Of a DNA stretch of 64,000 bases, positions 1 through 11,784 are shown piece after piece. This stretch comes from Petaurus breviceps papuanus (taxonomy: Eukaryota; Chordata; Mammalia; Diprotodontia; Petauridae), in assembly GCA_028583685.1 (NCBI GenBank), contig JAMXIF010000003.1, forward strand, positions 56,995,236 through 57,059,235, in the 5' to 3' direction. Made by a program: the position numbers and the translations under genes. The notes under the pieces were generated by a model. It worked only from the letters and a program-made list of their open reading frames with translations. It was not told where the DNA came from and did no database searches. The number at the start of each line of letters is the position of its first letter. The stretch's first letter is position 1.

Positions 1-57
1 ACGTCGTCCCAACACTGGAGCCGGTGCTCTTACTCACTGAGCCACCTGGTCGCCCCA
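1..57 (-). mobile_element. tRNA-derived SINE, head only, cut by window start
   Basis: Read on the minus strand this is the 5' head of a marsupial SINE: a box-A-like stretch with GTGGCTCAGTGAGTAAGAGC, then CACCGGCTCC. The same head occurs at 36041 and 51572 on the plus strand. The rest lies outside the window. The family looks like WSINE1, judged from memory of the consensus. Confidence 0.8.
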
Positions 58-1004
58 AGTCTTACTCCTTTCAAGGACTCTTAAGGATGGCAAATATTCC
101 ATTGTTGATAATCACTCATTCACTGGCAAAAAAAAATATTTTACTAGACATGCATTAAGCACACTATGATGAGAGAGGTGCTATAAGATTGACAAATTTT
201 AGAAAAGACATAAGTCCTGCTTGGTTTCCTGTACTGGGACTCCAATTCTAAGACCATAATTCTCTAGCCTCAAAACAGTATCCCTGGTAGTTTCTCTACA
301 ACTCAATTAAGCCTAGAACTTACTCATGAGTGGGCCCATCAAAACACTTGTCTCCCTCCCTGCTTTAGTAACAAATCACAACTGTAGGAATTATTAGTTT
401 GAACTGACTTTGTACTAGCTCATAAAAATGTTCAGTCCCCACTGGACTGTACCAACACCCTATATCATTATATGCATCCTAAACTCCTTATCATGTGTAT
501 CCTAGCCTTGAGCCATATGTATACTCCCTACATTAATCTTGTCGAATGTCACTGATTGGTGGCAGATTGGGCAATCATCATTTGGCCCTGACCACTAGTT
601 AACTTAGTGACTTAGAAGACCTAAAAGCTACATCTCCCTGTGGCTCTCCCTTGGGCTTTTCCTGAGGAGCTCTAGGTAAAATGTCTGTGCAGAAGATACA
701 AAATCTGCATGTTCCTTTAAGAGCTGACAACTCCTTAACCACTACCTAATCCCACCCTGAATCACCTAATTACCATACCTGGCACATATTTTACTATAGC
801 TTATCCTACATAAACATTAACTATAACTCTCTAAGGTCACAGGTTCCTTAAGAAATTTTGCCCACTGAAAAGCATACAAATAAGCCTTTGCCAACTTGAC
901 TTAAAGAATGCTTGAATCCATGAATTCCTTCCAGAATACTCTGTCCTGCACTCTGTCCTTGAGGGGTCCTTCAACCTCCAAAAAGCACATCACTTTGCAC
1001 AACT
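58..1004. other. No recognised feature
   Basis: This is AT-rich sequence with no gene, RNA or clear repeat that I can identify. Reading frames are short and lack family resemblance. Confidence 0.5.
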
Positions 1005-1009
1005 ATTCA

Positions 1010-1345
1010 TATAGTAGTCTGGTACTGATAGCAATACACAAATACATGCTAGGTTCTAAGAAAACAGAAAAAATGAAATGATCTCTGTCTTCGGTGAGCT
1101 TACATTGTATTGCCGAAAAAATGTTATTCTGTTCACTTCTTACTCTTATGCTAGTGATAGTCTTATCTCCTAAATTAGATTGCAAGCTATTTTTAATTGG
1201 TTCCCTGAATGAATTTACTTAATTACTGGATATGTGCTAGGTGTTGTACTCATTTTGAAGATAAATATTAAAAATAAGGTAAAAATGATAGCCTCTACCC
1301 ATAAGGAACTTACTTTCTAATGGGAGAAAGAATATGAATAGAAGA
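1010..1345 (+). repeat. Old L2/CORE-SINE-like fragments
   Basis: Three degraded pieces lie in a row. Around 1045-1110 and 1225-1320 the text resembles the ancient mammalian repeat that reads 'tgctaggttctaag' followed later by 'gagcttacattgta' or 'ggaacttactttct'. Between them 'ctcctaaattagattgcaag' resembles an L2 3' end. Divergence is high, so the family assignment is tentative. Confidence 0.5.
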
Positions 1346-2940
1346 AGTATTCACATATGGAAACAGACCTGTGATCTCAAATATTGAGTAATTCTTTCTA
1401 ATTATAGTGACCATAACCCACCATGAGGCAGAGACTTTCTCTTTCTCCTGACATCATAAGGGTATCAGGAAGCATTCTATCTTCTGCTGACATCATGAGT
1501 ATATTGGTGGAGTACAACATTTGTGCTGATGCTAATGGAATGTCATACAAAATATCTGAAAAAGCGGAAGATTACAAAGGCATGAAGGCAATAGAACTCT
1601 AATCATGTTGAAGAGAATGATATCCAAGGTATCTGAATGAAGTTCCCAGAGTTATAGAAGAAAAAAAAACTCACAAGTATTTTTTTTAATACTAAACAGA
1701 TGATGTAATAATTATTGATCTATAGGCGAATCAGTATCTTTATTTTCCCATCTTTCTATATTGTACACATCCTTGATAAGGGTATTATTTGGTTACAAAC
1801 TTTTACAAATAATGCATAAAGGTAGATTTCCTTATATGTTTTAGTTGTTGGTTAAAACAAATAAAACATCTCATTTAGTAGAAAAAACTCCCCCCTTGCA
1901 TGTTCCTTCTTTACAGTTTGGACTCTCTTCTAAACAACAAATTTTATAAAAACTTCTTGGAAGATAACAATAGAAATAGCCTGGCAAGTACTTAAGGTAC
2001 ACGAATAAATAGGCTAAAAGTATATTCAAAGTAATATTCCCTGATTTAAAAGGGAAAGAGAACTAATATTAGGAAGAAGGGTGTCGATCAAGAAAGACTT
2101 TGGAATATTTATGATTTGAAGGAAGATGAGAGAAATGGAGGGCGGGGTATATCACACATTTCTCTTTTGTCCCCAAGATCATTTGGCAAAGTGTTCAAAT
2201 ATAACACTTAGTAAATACTGGCTACCTAATTAATTGGCAAATTCCTGCGGCAAACAAAATAAAGTATAAAAGTTCATAAAGGGGGGAATATAGAAGACTT
2301 GGAATCCTGATGGGTTGAGCCTTGGTCAAAAGAAGGCCCCCAGCTACAAAGTAATGGCAGAATCATCCAATATCCAAATTGGTTAGCCCAGGGAAAGATT
2401 AGGATGACGCTAAACACCTAATGCTCTTTTAAGTCTTCAAAGCATTTCAAAAACACTAATTAATTCTCCCAGCAGCTCTGCTAGGTAGTTTGTCAGCATT
2501 GGATGTCACTTCATGCAGTGAATTATGATAGGCACATAATTAGGCTACGTTTGCCAAATAAATAGGAAAGTGAATGGCAACAGGGGAATGTTGTGCATGG
2601 GGGAGAAGAGGAAGAGAAGATTGTTCTTTAAACAGATTTTTAGATAATGTTCCTACAGTTTTAACAATGCAATTTGATAGCAATTTAAATAATCTCATTG
2701 TAATTTCCAATAATGGCATTACTGGGAGAGTAGTATGCAATTTAAGATTATAAAAAATACTGTGCAGCATGCTTATGATAGTCTCTGTACCTTTCCTTCT
2801 ACCTCTTCATCCCTTACTACTCTGATCTTACTAATAGCATTAATTCACTCAGTTGCGCTTAGAATGACACATTTGTTTGTGAGATCAATTGCTATTTGAT
2901 GGTAACCTAAAAGTAATAATAGAAATAATTAATAGTAAAA
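1346..2940. other. No recognised feature; small local duplication
   Basis: No gene or identifiable transposon is seen. One local oddity is a near-copy of about 25 bases at roughly 1440-1464 and 1481-1505, sharing 'gacatcat' cores. The rest is AT-rich single-copy-looking DNA. Confidence 0.45.
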
Positions 2941-2944
2941 GGCA

Positions 2945-3080
2945 TTATGATTTAGTAGAACACTTGATTTTAGATTCTTGAGATATGGGATTTGAATCTG
3001 TGTGCCCTTGGAAAATTCAGACTTCACTATTTCTCTTCCTTCATTGGTAAAAATAAGGAAGTATACTGTAATTCTTTCTA
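2945..3080 (+). repeat. MIR-family SINE fragment
   Basis: The order of a MIR body is recognisable: a 'gtagaaca' head, 'gggatttgaatctgtg', then 'ttcattggtaaaaataagga'. It is strongly diverged and lacks both ends. Confidence 0.5.
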
Positions 3081-3089
3081 TATCTACAC

Positions 3090-3770
3090 TAGTAACCACC
3101 ATCCTAGATCGGGTCCTCATCACCTCTTGCCTATATTATTGCAATGTTACTATTAATTAATCTACCTACTTCCATTCTATTTTCTAAACTATCCTCCATA
3201 AAAATTTCTAAGAACACATTTCTAAAGCAGTTTGACCACATTACTCTTGTACTCAAGAAGCTTTATTGTCATCCTAGGGGAAAAAATACAATTTCCTTTG
3301 GTTAACATTTGAAACCCTTGACGAGATGGTTCCAGGTAGTTTCTTCTAGTATGATTTCACCTTAGATCTCCCCAAAAGTTAAAAAATGGTCTATTTGCTG
3401 TTTCTCATACTTGATAGTTTACTCCCTTCCCTCCTCATGTCTTTTCATTGACAGGTGCTCATATCAGGATTGTTCCCCTTCCTCAGCTCCACTTCTTGAT
3501 GACTCTCATTCCCTTTTGACTTAGTCCAAGTGCTACTTCCCCCTAAACAAGGCTTTTCCTGCACCCTTCCCCAATATTAGTGATCCCCCCCTAGAATTAC
3601 TTGGTATATATTTGGTATATTTACTCATTTTCATACGTTTTGCCTTTCCTTAGTTATCTGTACACACCTTGTGATACAAAGCCGTTTTTCGTTGTTTTTA
3701 ATTTGTATTTTTTCTTTATATTTTCAGAGACTTTCATAGTGCCCTTCATAGAGTAGAAACATACACATAT
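3090..3770 (+). repeat. L2 LINE, 3' part of ORF2 and 3'UTR
   Basis: The stretch reads like the L2 3' region on the plus strand: 'ctcatcacctcttgcctata' then 'ttattgcaatgtta', 'agcagtttgaccacattact', 'actcaagaagcttta' and 'aatacaatttc'. It then shows the 'acttagtccaagtgctac' and 'aggcttttcctgc' segments that precede the L2 3'UTR. L2 is an inactive LINE in therians, so this is an ancient fossil fragment. Confidence 0.75.
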
Positions 3771-4824
3771 ATGGGAGTTATTATTGTTGTTATTTTTTTA
3801 TTATCATTAATCATCAAGAATAACCCTTTTACCACTTTGCAAATGCAGCTTCTGTGTCTGCAACTCTTTCATGACCCACTTATAGAGGGTCATTTTCTTT
3901 TAATTAAATAGCAATTAATAGAAACAGACTCCTTTTCTATTCTTGTCCTGCATGCACTGTATCAGACTATTCTCCAACCCTCCTATGTTGATGGGTGGTG
4001 ACCTGAGTGCTATATCTATTTAATAGAAGTTCAACGTTTTCTTTTCACTATTTCACCCAGAGAATACAATTATCCTTATGCTTTCCAAGCATTTATCTAC
4101 TTTACAATGTAATCATAAATCAGATTTAAATTTTGTTAGTTTCTGAACCAAGTAAGGTCTTTATTCACTCCATCTCTTTCTGAATAGCAGAGAAAATATA
4201 AGTGGAATTGTGTGCTTTAACCACTGAAGTTTTCCTACAATATAATTCGACTTCAGGCCAAATCTGAGTCCCCAAACAGCACTGATCAATTTGACTAACC
4301 AAATTTCTGTTGAATTTGATACGTGTGAGAAATGTAAAGAAATTGCTTTAGATTTTTCAAAAGGACCTTTGATACTGTGAACTACACTATTCTATCAAAT
4401 AAACTGTCACCAAGAGGCATTCATCGTTATTATTTGTGCTGTTTCAGGTCTTATCTATCTAGCAGGAAACAGACTGTAATACAGAACACTTTCAGATATG
4501 ATTCTCCTATGACATCAAATATTAGAGCCCCTCTAGGAATTCAACAAACTCCCAAAATTTCATCTAGGTAATAAGAGACCTTACTTCAAAACTGTTTGTG
4601 GAGTCAGGATAGTAAAGGGAACAGGGTTATATGGGGTTCAGTGGTGGAAGAGTGTGCAAGTAATGCCTTAGGGGATTGCAATCACATGATGCCTTTAGGA
4701 ATCTCTTGCTGAAACAGCTGACAGGAATGAAATAGCGATTGCACTGATACTGCCTAAGAAAGAGGACATAAGGAAGAAAATGAGGGAGAGGGGTGGCTGA
4801 TGTATCTTGGATATAGAAAGGAAG
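3771..4824. other. No recognised feature
   Basis: This is AT-rich DNA with no repeat or gene that I can name. A 64-codon frame at 4377-4571 has no protein-family resemblance and looks like chance. Confidence 0.45.
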
Positions 4825-5045
4825 CAGTAGGGTATAGTGAATAGAGATCTGGACTTGGAGTTTGGAAGAACTAGGTTCAAATTCTGTATCAAATATGAGC
4901 TATATGAGCAAGTGAAAATCATTTCAGTTCTCTACTTCTCAGTTTCTTCCTTTGTAAAATCACAATGATGCCTTTCAACGTAATGCCTTAATGATATCCC
5001 TGATATAAATTCCTTTGAAAATGTTAAAATGCTATATAAACAACA
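4825..5045 (+). repeat. MIR-family CORE-SINE
   Basis: A tRNA-like head ('tagtgaatagagatctgga') is followed by 'aactaggttcaaattctgta', the CORE section 'tctcagtttcttcctttgta', and a tail ending near 'gttaaaatgctatat'. The order matches MIR on the plus strand over nearly its full length. Confidence 0.75.
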
Positions 5046-5762
5046 GTTAATCTTATTTATGACTTGTACTTATAACTTAGAAACTATGTGATGGGAATCT
5101 TTAGAGGAAGGGCCCGGAAGAGGATGACTACCATACATAGGGAATCTGCAATGCCTCTGGCACTTAGCATGCATGTCATCATCCCCTTATAATTTCAGCA
5201 TGGGCTAGAAGTCATATCCATGAGTTTCTATGTCACTTCAGAGTCATATAATTTGGGTTACTCTAGATCCCACACACAGAAGAAACAGAAATTGGAGAAT
5301 TGAGGGATAATGGAAGCCATAAAAAAAGATCTGTCCTAGAATTCCCAATATGGTTATTGTATCTGCTGAATTGACTTTCAAATTCCTATCTTTAGAGAAA
5401 GGTATACCAAGGTGGTCACCGATCATTACACATACCAGGTAAACCATCACTACTATGCAGTTGGCTCCCTTCCTGAATCACATTGCTAGGATATCATAAA
5501 GCCGGCAGAGACCATCTGCGACAGTTTTAGTTACTGACTTTAGGAATCATAGTTCAGAACGACTATCCTATGTTAGTGAGCCATTTCCTTGTCATTTCTC
5601 CCTGATAGTACTTGCATTTTATTCCTCTGGACAGGATCCCTAGGGGTATTCAGGATTTACCTTTCTATATTGAAATTTATGGGGTACTAACAATACTTGT
5701 GTTCCTTGGCAACACAGAACCAAATGAACTTGGCACCTACTTAATAAGAATAATTACTTAAG
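5046..5762. other. No recognised feature
   Basis: I see no gene or identifiable repeat between the MIR and the target-site duplication of the following L1. Confidence 0.45.
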
Positions 5763-5774
5763 GAGTCAGGTAGC
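5763..5774. repeat. Left target-site duplication of L1
   Basis: The 12 bases GAGTCAGGTAGC recur with one mismatch as GAGTCAGGAAGC at 10105-10116, directly after the L1 A-rich tail. This brackets the L1 insertion. Confidence 0.7.
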
Positions 5775-6855
5775 AGGGCAGAGCCAAGATGGCAAAGTAA
5801 AAGCAGTGACTCACCTGAGCTTGCCCATAAATTCCTTCAGTTACCTCTAAAAAGGAAATCTGAACAAATTATAGAGTGACAGAGTCAACTACGAGAGAGA
5901 GTGTGACAAATTTCCAGTCTAGTTAAAAAACACAGAAAATCCTGAGGTAGAATTTGTTGAGCCAGGAAGGGATGAGCTAAGATGCATGGGCTACACCAGT
6001 ACAGACATGATCATAGCAGAGTTGGAGCAAATACAGGTGAACAAATTCCCCTATAGAAGGGGCAATTCCCAAACCTTTAACCACAGGATAGAGGTCTGTC
6101 AGAGCTGGGTAACAAAGAAGTACAGGGCCTGTGACAGTGGCAGCAGCTACTCCTGGAGATATCAGCCCATAGTATGGATGTTTAAAAATCACCTACCTGA
6201 ACTTCCAGGAGCCAAAATTGCAGAGTGAAATGTGGCCTCTCCCAAACCCCCCGCTTTGACCCTGAAAAACCCAGAGAATACTGCCCCAGTGTAAAAGCTG
6301 GAAATAGTGGAACCAGTGAGAAGTTAGGGAGAGATACAGGAAGGGTGTGACTGTGTCTGTGTTGAGGCTGAAGGGCACCAGTGCAGCATGGGAGTCATCC
6401 CAGTGGGAGATCCTGAAACCCAGGGGAGGGGGGCTTGGAGCCAGCAAGTGTTAACACCAGAACCCCAGGTATGTCTTTGTACAGTCAGGGGAATCAGCAT
6501 GCATCAGTGCAGACTAGTCACTAGTTGCTGAACCTTCATGAGCTCTGGTCCAGAGCAGAAACCTGAAGCAACCAGATCACCCCTCACCCATACCTCAAAC
6601 TGTGAGTTTCAGGGTAACCCTGGGGAAGCACTGAAAAGTCCTGGCATTAGGTTTAGTCTAGGCAGTCACCAGAAAGCTTCAGGTCAGAACCGAGTTAACT
6701 GAAGCATTATATAGTCTCTTACTGACAAAACCAGAAGTCACAACACACAAAGTCAGTATGCAGGCCCTTAACTCCCAGCACAAGAAGCAAGGGACAGCCC
6801 TCTGTGCACCCAAAAACAGAGATACTCTTTAAAAGTCAGGAAATATGCCATCAAA

Positions 6856-7875
6856 ATGGGAAAAAGAAAAGAAATTAGCAAAACAAAGGCTTAAGAATCC
6901 TATCATGGTGAAAGGGAAAAGAAAAGTTTACATTCAGAAGAGGACAGCATTGACACTACACCCATATCCAAAGCCTCAAAGTAAAATATGAACTGGTCTC
7001 AAGACCAAAAAGCATTCTTGGAAGAGCTCAACAAGGATTTAAAAGCAAAATTAAAGAGATAGAAGCAAAACTGACCAAGTATTTTAAAAATACAATTGGA
7101 AAATTGGAAAAAAATATCACTGAAGAGAACAATTCCTTAAAAAGAAGAATAAGAGAAATGGAAAAGGAGGAACAAAACCTAATTGGAGAAAATAATTTTT
7201 TTGGAGGGCAATTGGGCTTAAGTGACTTGCCCAAGGTCACACGGCTAGTTTGTGTGTTAAATGTCTGAGGCTGAATTTGAACTCAGGTCCTCTTGACTCC
7301 AGGGCCAGTGCTCTATTCACTGTGACACCTAGCCACTTCAAGACAATAAATTCTTGAAAGCAAAAACTAACCAAATGGAAAAGGAGGTTCAAAAATTAAC
7401 TGAGGAAACCAACTTTTAAAAATCAGAATTAGAGAAGTTGAAATGAATGACTCTATGAGGTATCAAGAATCACACAAACAAAACCTAAAAAAAAAAAGGA
7501 AAAAAAGGAGAAAATGTAAAATATCTCATTGTAAAAACAACTGAACTGGAAAATAGATCTAGGAGAGAGAATCTAAGAATTATTTGTCTATTGGAAAGCC
7601 ATAATGAAAAAGAGCCTTGACAGTATTTGCCAAAAAATCATCAACTAAAACCACGCAGAGGTCCTAGAACCAGAGGCCAAAATAGTATTTGAAAAAATCC
7701 ATTGTTCACCTTCTGAAAGAGATCCAAATGAAAACTTCAAGGAATATTGTTGCCTATTTCCAGAATTATCATATCAAGGAGAAAATGCTGCAAATAACCA
7801 GAATGAAACAATTCAAATATCATGGAAAAACCATCAGGATCACACAGGACCTTGAAGTTTCTACATTAAAAGAAC
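6856..7875 (+). pseudogene. L1 ORF1 remnant (RNA-binding chaperone)
   Basis: L1 ORF1p is a trimeric RNA-binding protein with an N-terminal coiled coil, a central RRM and a C-terminal domain. Here the ATG at 6856 is soon followed by a stop. The charged Lys/Glu-rich coiled-coil text continues at 7020-7195 and is interrupted by a SINE. The RRM-like section resumes near 7550 ('actggaaaatagatctagga' corresponds to the LENRSRR region). The C-terminal domain ends near 7875, where a deletion joins it to ORF2. It cannot make a full ORF1p. Confidence 0.75.
7197..7339 (-). mobile_element. tRNA-derived SINE inserted in L1 ORF1
   Basis: On the minus strand it reads from the head 'gaagtggctaggtgtcacag' through 'tagagcactggccctggagt', 'caagaggacctgagttcaaa' and 'gtgaccttgggcaagtcact' to 'aattgccctccaaaaaa'. 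These match box A, box B and tail of a marsupial SINE. The L1 text resumes on both sides. A loose duplication (agaaaataatt / agacaataaatt) flanks it. Confidence 0.9.
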
Positions 7876-7879
7876 CAAG

Positions 7880-9745
7880 GGTTTGGAATATGCCCTCTAT
7901 CATCCCAGTACTAGAAATCTTAGCTGTGGTGCAAAGAGGTGAAAAAGAAATTGAAGTAATTATAAGAGGCAAAGAAGAGATTAAGCTATCATTTTTGCAG
8001 ATGATATGATGATGCATTTAGAGAATCCTAGAGAATCATGTTTTGTTACTAGTTTTTATTTTTTAACTACTTGAAATAATAAATAACTTTAGCAAAGTTG
8101 CAGGATATATTAAAAAAACACATATATCCTTGGCATTCTTATATATTTCTAACAAAACCCAATAGCAAGAAATTGAAAGAGAAATTCCATTTGAAGTTAC
8201 TTTAAATATGATAAAATATTTGGGAGTCTATCTGTCAAAACAAACCCAGGAACTATATGATCACAATTACAGAACACTTTTCACACAAATAAAAGACATC
8301 TAAATTACTGGAAGGAAACCAGTTGCTCAGGTTTAGGCTGAGATAATATTACAGAAATGAAAATTTTACTTAAGTTAATTTACCTATTTAGTGCCATATC
8401 AATCAAACTGCTGAACATTATTTTATACAGTTCAACATAGTAATAAAAAATCCATCCAGAAGAATAAAATTTCCTGAATATCAAGAGAATTAATGAAAAA
8501 AATGTTAGGGAAGGTGGCCTAGTCATACCAGATTTTATACTGTATAAAGCAGCAGTCAGCAAAACCACTTGGTATTTACTGGTTGAGAAATAGAGTGGTG
8601 GATTAGTGGAATAGATTACGTACATAAAACAGAGTAGTCAATGACCTACTGTTTGATAAATTTAAAGACTCCAGCTTCAGGGATAAGAACTCACTATTTG
8701 ACAAAAACTGCTGGGAAAACTGGAAAATAGTATGAAAGAAACTGGGCATAGATTAGTATCTTATACTATATACCAAAAACAGTCAAAATGGGTTCATGAT
8801 TAGATGTAAAGACTAATAATATAAGCAATGTGGGAGAACAAAGAATAGTTTTACTGTCAGATATATGGAGAATGGTAGAATTTATGAGATAGAGAGCAAT
8901 ATGAATTGCAAAATGGATAATTCTGATGATAAAATGGATAATTCTGATAACATTAAATTGTTCTAACAAAGCCAATGTAACTAAGGTAAGTAGGGAAATG
9001 GAAAATTGGGAAAGAATTTTTTTAAAACCAGTTTCTCTGATAAAGGCCTCATTTATACAGAGAACTGAGTCAAATTTATAGGAATACAAATCATTCCCCA
9101 ATTGATAAATGATCAAAGGATATAAATAGGCAGTTTTGAAAGGAAGAAATTAAAGATATCTTTAATCATATGAAAAAATGCTCTAAATCACTACTTGTTA
9201 GAGAAATCCAAATCAAAACAAATCTGAGGTACCACATCTCATCTTTGAGATTGGCTAAGATGACAAAACAGGAAAATGATAAATGCTGGAGAAGATGTGG
9301 GAAAAGTGGAACACTAATGAATGCAGAGATGTGATCTGATCCAACCATTCTGGAGAAAAAATTTGGGAATATGCCTAAAGGGCTATTAAATGTGCATACC
9401 TTTTGACCCAGTAATACTATTTCTAGGGCTGTATCCCAAAGAGATCATACAAGTGGAAAAAGGACCTGCATGTACAAAAATATTCATTTTTGGCAGCTCT
9501 TTTTGTGGTGCCAAAGAATTATAAATCAAGGGGATGCTTTTCAATTGGGGAATGGCTAAATAGTTGTCATATACGAATGTAATGGAATACTACTGTTCCA
9601 TAAGAAATTAGGAGCAGACGGACTTCATAGTAATGTGGAGGGACTTATATAAACTAATGCTGAGTGAGAGAAGCAGAACCAGGAGAACATTTTACACAAT
9701 TGTAGATAACATTGTATCTGTGATGATAACTTTGATAAGACTGGC
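7880..9745 (+). pseudogene. L1 ORF2 remnant (RT palm to C-terminus)
   Basis: ORF2p supplies endonuclease and reverse transcriptase for target-primed reverse transcription. Only the part from just before the catalytic FADD motif (about 7995) to the C-terminus survives. Typical downstream L1 text includes 'ataagaactcactatttgac' near 8680, 'caaatcattccccaattgat' near 9090, 'ttttgacccagtaatactat' near 9400 and 'aagagatcatacaagtg' near 9440. The endonuclease and the first RT motifs are missing, and stops and frameshifts are frequent. Confidence 0.85.
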
Positions 9746-9986
9746 CTCTTTTCAACAATACAAGGTTATAAGAGTACTCTGAAGAACTCATGATAGAAAA
9801 GGTTATCCACATTTAGAGAAATAATTGCAGTGAATATATATTGAAGCAAACCACTTTCTCTCTTTTTTTCTTTTTCTTCCTCATTTTTCATTTCATTTGT
9901 TATAATTCCTCTTTCTATAAAAGTTCACTGATTTTTAATGTGAAGGTATATGTAGAACTTATATTGGATTGCATACCACAATGGTT

Positions 9987-10001
9987 GGGGGGGGGGGGGG
10001 G
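9987..10001 (+). repeat. G15 homopolymer in L1 3'UTR
   Basis: A run of 15 G lies in the L1 3'UTR just before 'agtacaggggacagggagaa'. G-rich polypurine tracts are a known feature of mammalian L1 3'UTRs. Confidence 0.85.
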
Positions 10002-10104
10002 AGTACAGGGGACAGGGAGAATTTGGAACTCAAAAACTTGTGGAAATGAATGTTGTAAACTAAAAGTAAATTTAATAAAAATAATGGCAAAAAGATGAAA
10101 AAAA

Positions 10105-10116
10105 GAGTCAGGAAGC
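10105..10116. repeat. Right target-site duplication of L1
   Basis: GAGTCAGGAAGC pairs with GAGTCAGGTAGC at 5763-5774 and closes the L1 insertion. Confidence 0.7.
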
Positions 10117-10395
10117 AATGTTTTGTCCTTCACCTTTTCCAAATGTACCCAAAGTAAACTCCTTGCTGGGTTAACTCTGCTCTCCCTCTCCTACTTAAAT
10201 CACTCACGTTGTAATACTCTGGTCACTATAAGGCTCATGGTATCCTGAAATATCTCTTTCCCATAATCTGAATTTGTCTTTAAAATATTTTAGAAGGAAT
10301 ATCTTCTTGCTGCTTGTTCTGAATAAAATATTATCTGTCAAGGAGACCACAATATATCAGCAGATTAATACAATTTGATAAAGTTGAATTTAAAA
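10117..10395. other. No recognised feature
   Basis: This short spacer between two L1 copies holds no identifiable element. Confidence 0.4.
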
Positions 10396-10399
10396 CAGA

Positions 10400-11385
10400 A
10401 ATGCAAGTCCTTTTAGTATTAGGAAAATTATAGATATAATTGATCATATTAATAACAAGAACACAAATCACATGTTTATCCAATGCAGAATAAGCTTTAA
10501 CAAGATACAACCATTCCTGTTTTTAAAAATGATAGAAAACATAAAAATAAGTAGACATTTCTCTAAAATAATTGCATCTATATAAAACCCAGAGCCCAAA
10601 TTATTTGTAATAAGTTAAATTAGAAATCATTTTAATAGTCAGGGTTAAAGTAATGATATATCTTATTTGATACTATAATGATAAGACAAGAAAAATAAAT
10701 TGAGAAGATAAGCATTAGCAAAAGGGGGAGATTGCTATTATGTGATGTTTCTCTTAAAACTATAATCATATAAAAATTGAGACATTTAAAAAATTAGTTA
10801 AATTATAATATATAATAGATATACACATAAATCATTGCCATTTCTACATAACAAAATACAACAGGAAGAAAATAAACTTCACTTAAAATGATTACAGGAT
10901 GTATGAAATATGTGGGAGTTTAGCTGCAAAGATATTTATAGACACTATGTGAATAGAACTACAAAATATTCAAGGCAAATAATCAAATTAATTGATTAAA
11001 TTCCATTTGCTCATAAGTAAGCAGAATTAATATAACAATGAAAATAGTCCTTAAATTAATTTACTTATTCATTTTCATATCAATTGAATTACTAAAGGAT
11101 TACTTCAATAAATTAGAAAAGTAATAACAATTCAAAGAAAAAATAAGTTAAATTATCTTAAGTGAAGTAATGAAGAAAATTGGGAAGGACCCTATCAGTA
11201 TCAGATCTCAAAATATACCACAAAGCAGTAAACATCAAAATAATTTGCTAACTTTTAAGAAATAGAGAAGTTCTTCAATGGAACATATTAGATATACACT
11301 TTTATAGAAGCAGATGTTACCAGTTATTGGGGTTTTAAGAACTTACAACTTGACCAAAAAAAAAAAAAAACTGTTGCAAAAACTT
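10400..11385 (+). mobile_element. Older, diverged L1 ORF2 fragment
   Basis: The order of L1 ORF2 can still be followed on the plus strand. It runs from 'ccaatgcagaataagcttta' through 'aatatgtgggagtttagctg' (the KYLGV region), 'gaactacaaaatattc', 'ttatcttaagtgaagtaatg' and 'gggaaggaccctatcagtat' to 'gaacttacaacttgaccaaa'. It is more diverged than the neighbour at 5775-10104 and has no L1 ends. Confidence 0.65.
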
Positions 11386-11394
11386 TCCAGTTTC

Positions 11395-11490
11395 TGCGGT
11401 CGGGAACCTGTGGCCTCTAGGTCACATGTATCCTTCTAGATCCTTGGTTACAATCTTTTTATTGAGTTCACGTTTTATAGAACACATGTC
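11395..11490 (+). mobile_element. Half of a hAT-like MITE
   Basis: The text 'gcggtcgggaacctgtggcc', 'tctaggtcacatgt', 'cttctagatccttgg' and 'gttttatagaaca' lines up with the left arm of the palindromic element at 20483-20687. The right arm is not visible, so this is a one-ended fragment. Confidence 0.5.
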
Positions 11491-11780
11491 AGCCCCTCAT
11501 ACCCTTCATTCTCTTGGTCTTGTTACTCTAAGGATAATAGAGTTGTACACTGCTCTTGCTCTCACTTGGACTCTCCAAGATTCTATGCTAGAGTTCAGGT
11601 GGTACTTTTTTCCTGTTTTGCTCCTGTGGCCCACATTCAACAAGAACTAGGGTCTGCTGGAACTAAGTCCTGTGAATTAGATTGACCTTGGAAGCTCAAG
11701 ACTACTTATCTCATCATAGAAATTGTTCACATTTTTTTCATGCAATCTCAGGATTCACAGTATCAGTCTCTACACAGGTC
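11491..11780. other. No recognised feature
   Basis: This is moderately GC-balanced DNA with no identifiable repeat. It may include more of the preceding transposon, but I cannot align it. Confidence 0.4.
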
Positions 11781-11784
11781 CCTC

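Larger units (their letters stand above)
5775..10104 (+). mobile_element. L1 LINE with both ends, internally deleted
   Basis: The element starts with the L1 5'UTR motif 'gcagagccaagatggc' (from 5776) and ends with an A-rich tail before 10105. A 12-bp duplication with one mismatch brackets it. ORF1-like coding starts near the ATG at 6856 (MGKRKEISKTK). The ORF1p C-terminal motif KYHGKTIRITQDLE lies near 7820-7855. The reverse transcriptase text IPVLEILAVVQRGEKE follows at about 7900, with FADD at about 7995. The last third of ORF2 and a 3'UTR with a run of 15 G follow. At about 4.3 kb it is shorter than a 6-7 kb L1 because the endonuclease and most of the RT are deleted. Many frame breaks are present, so it is dead. 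A SINE sits inside it. Confidence 0.9.
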
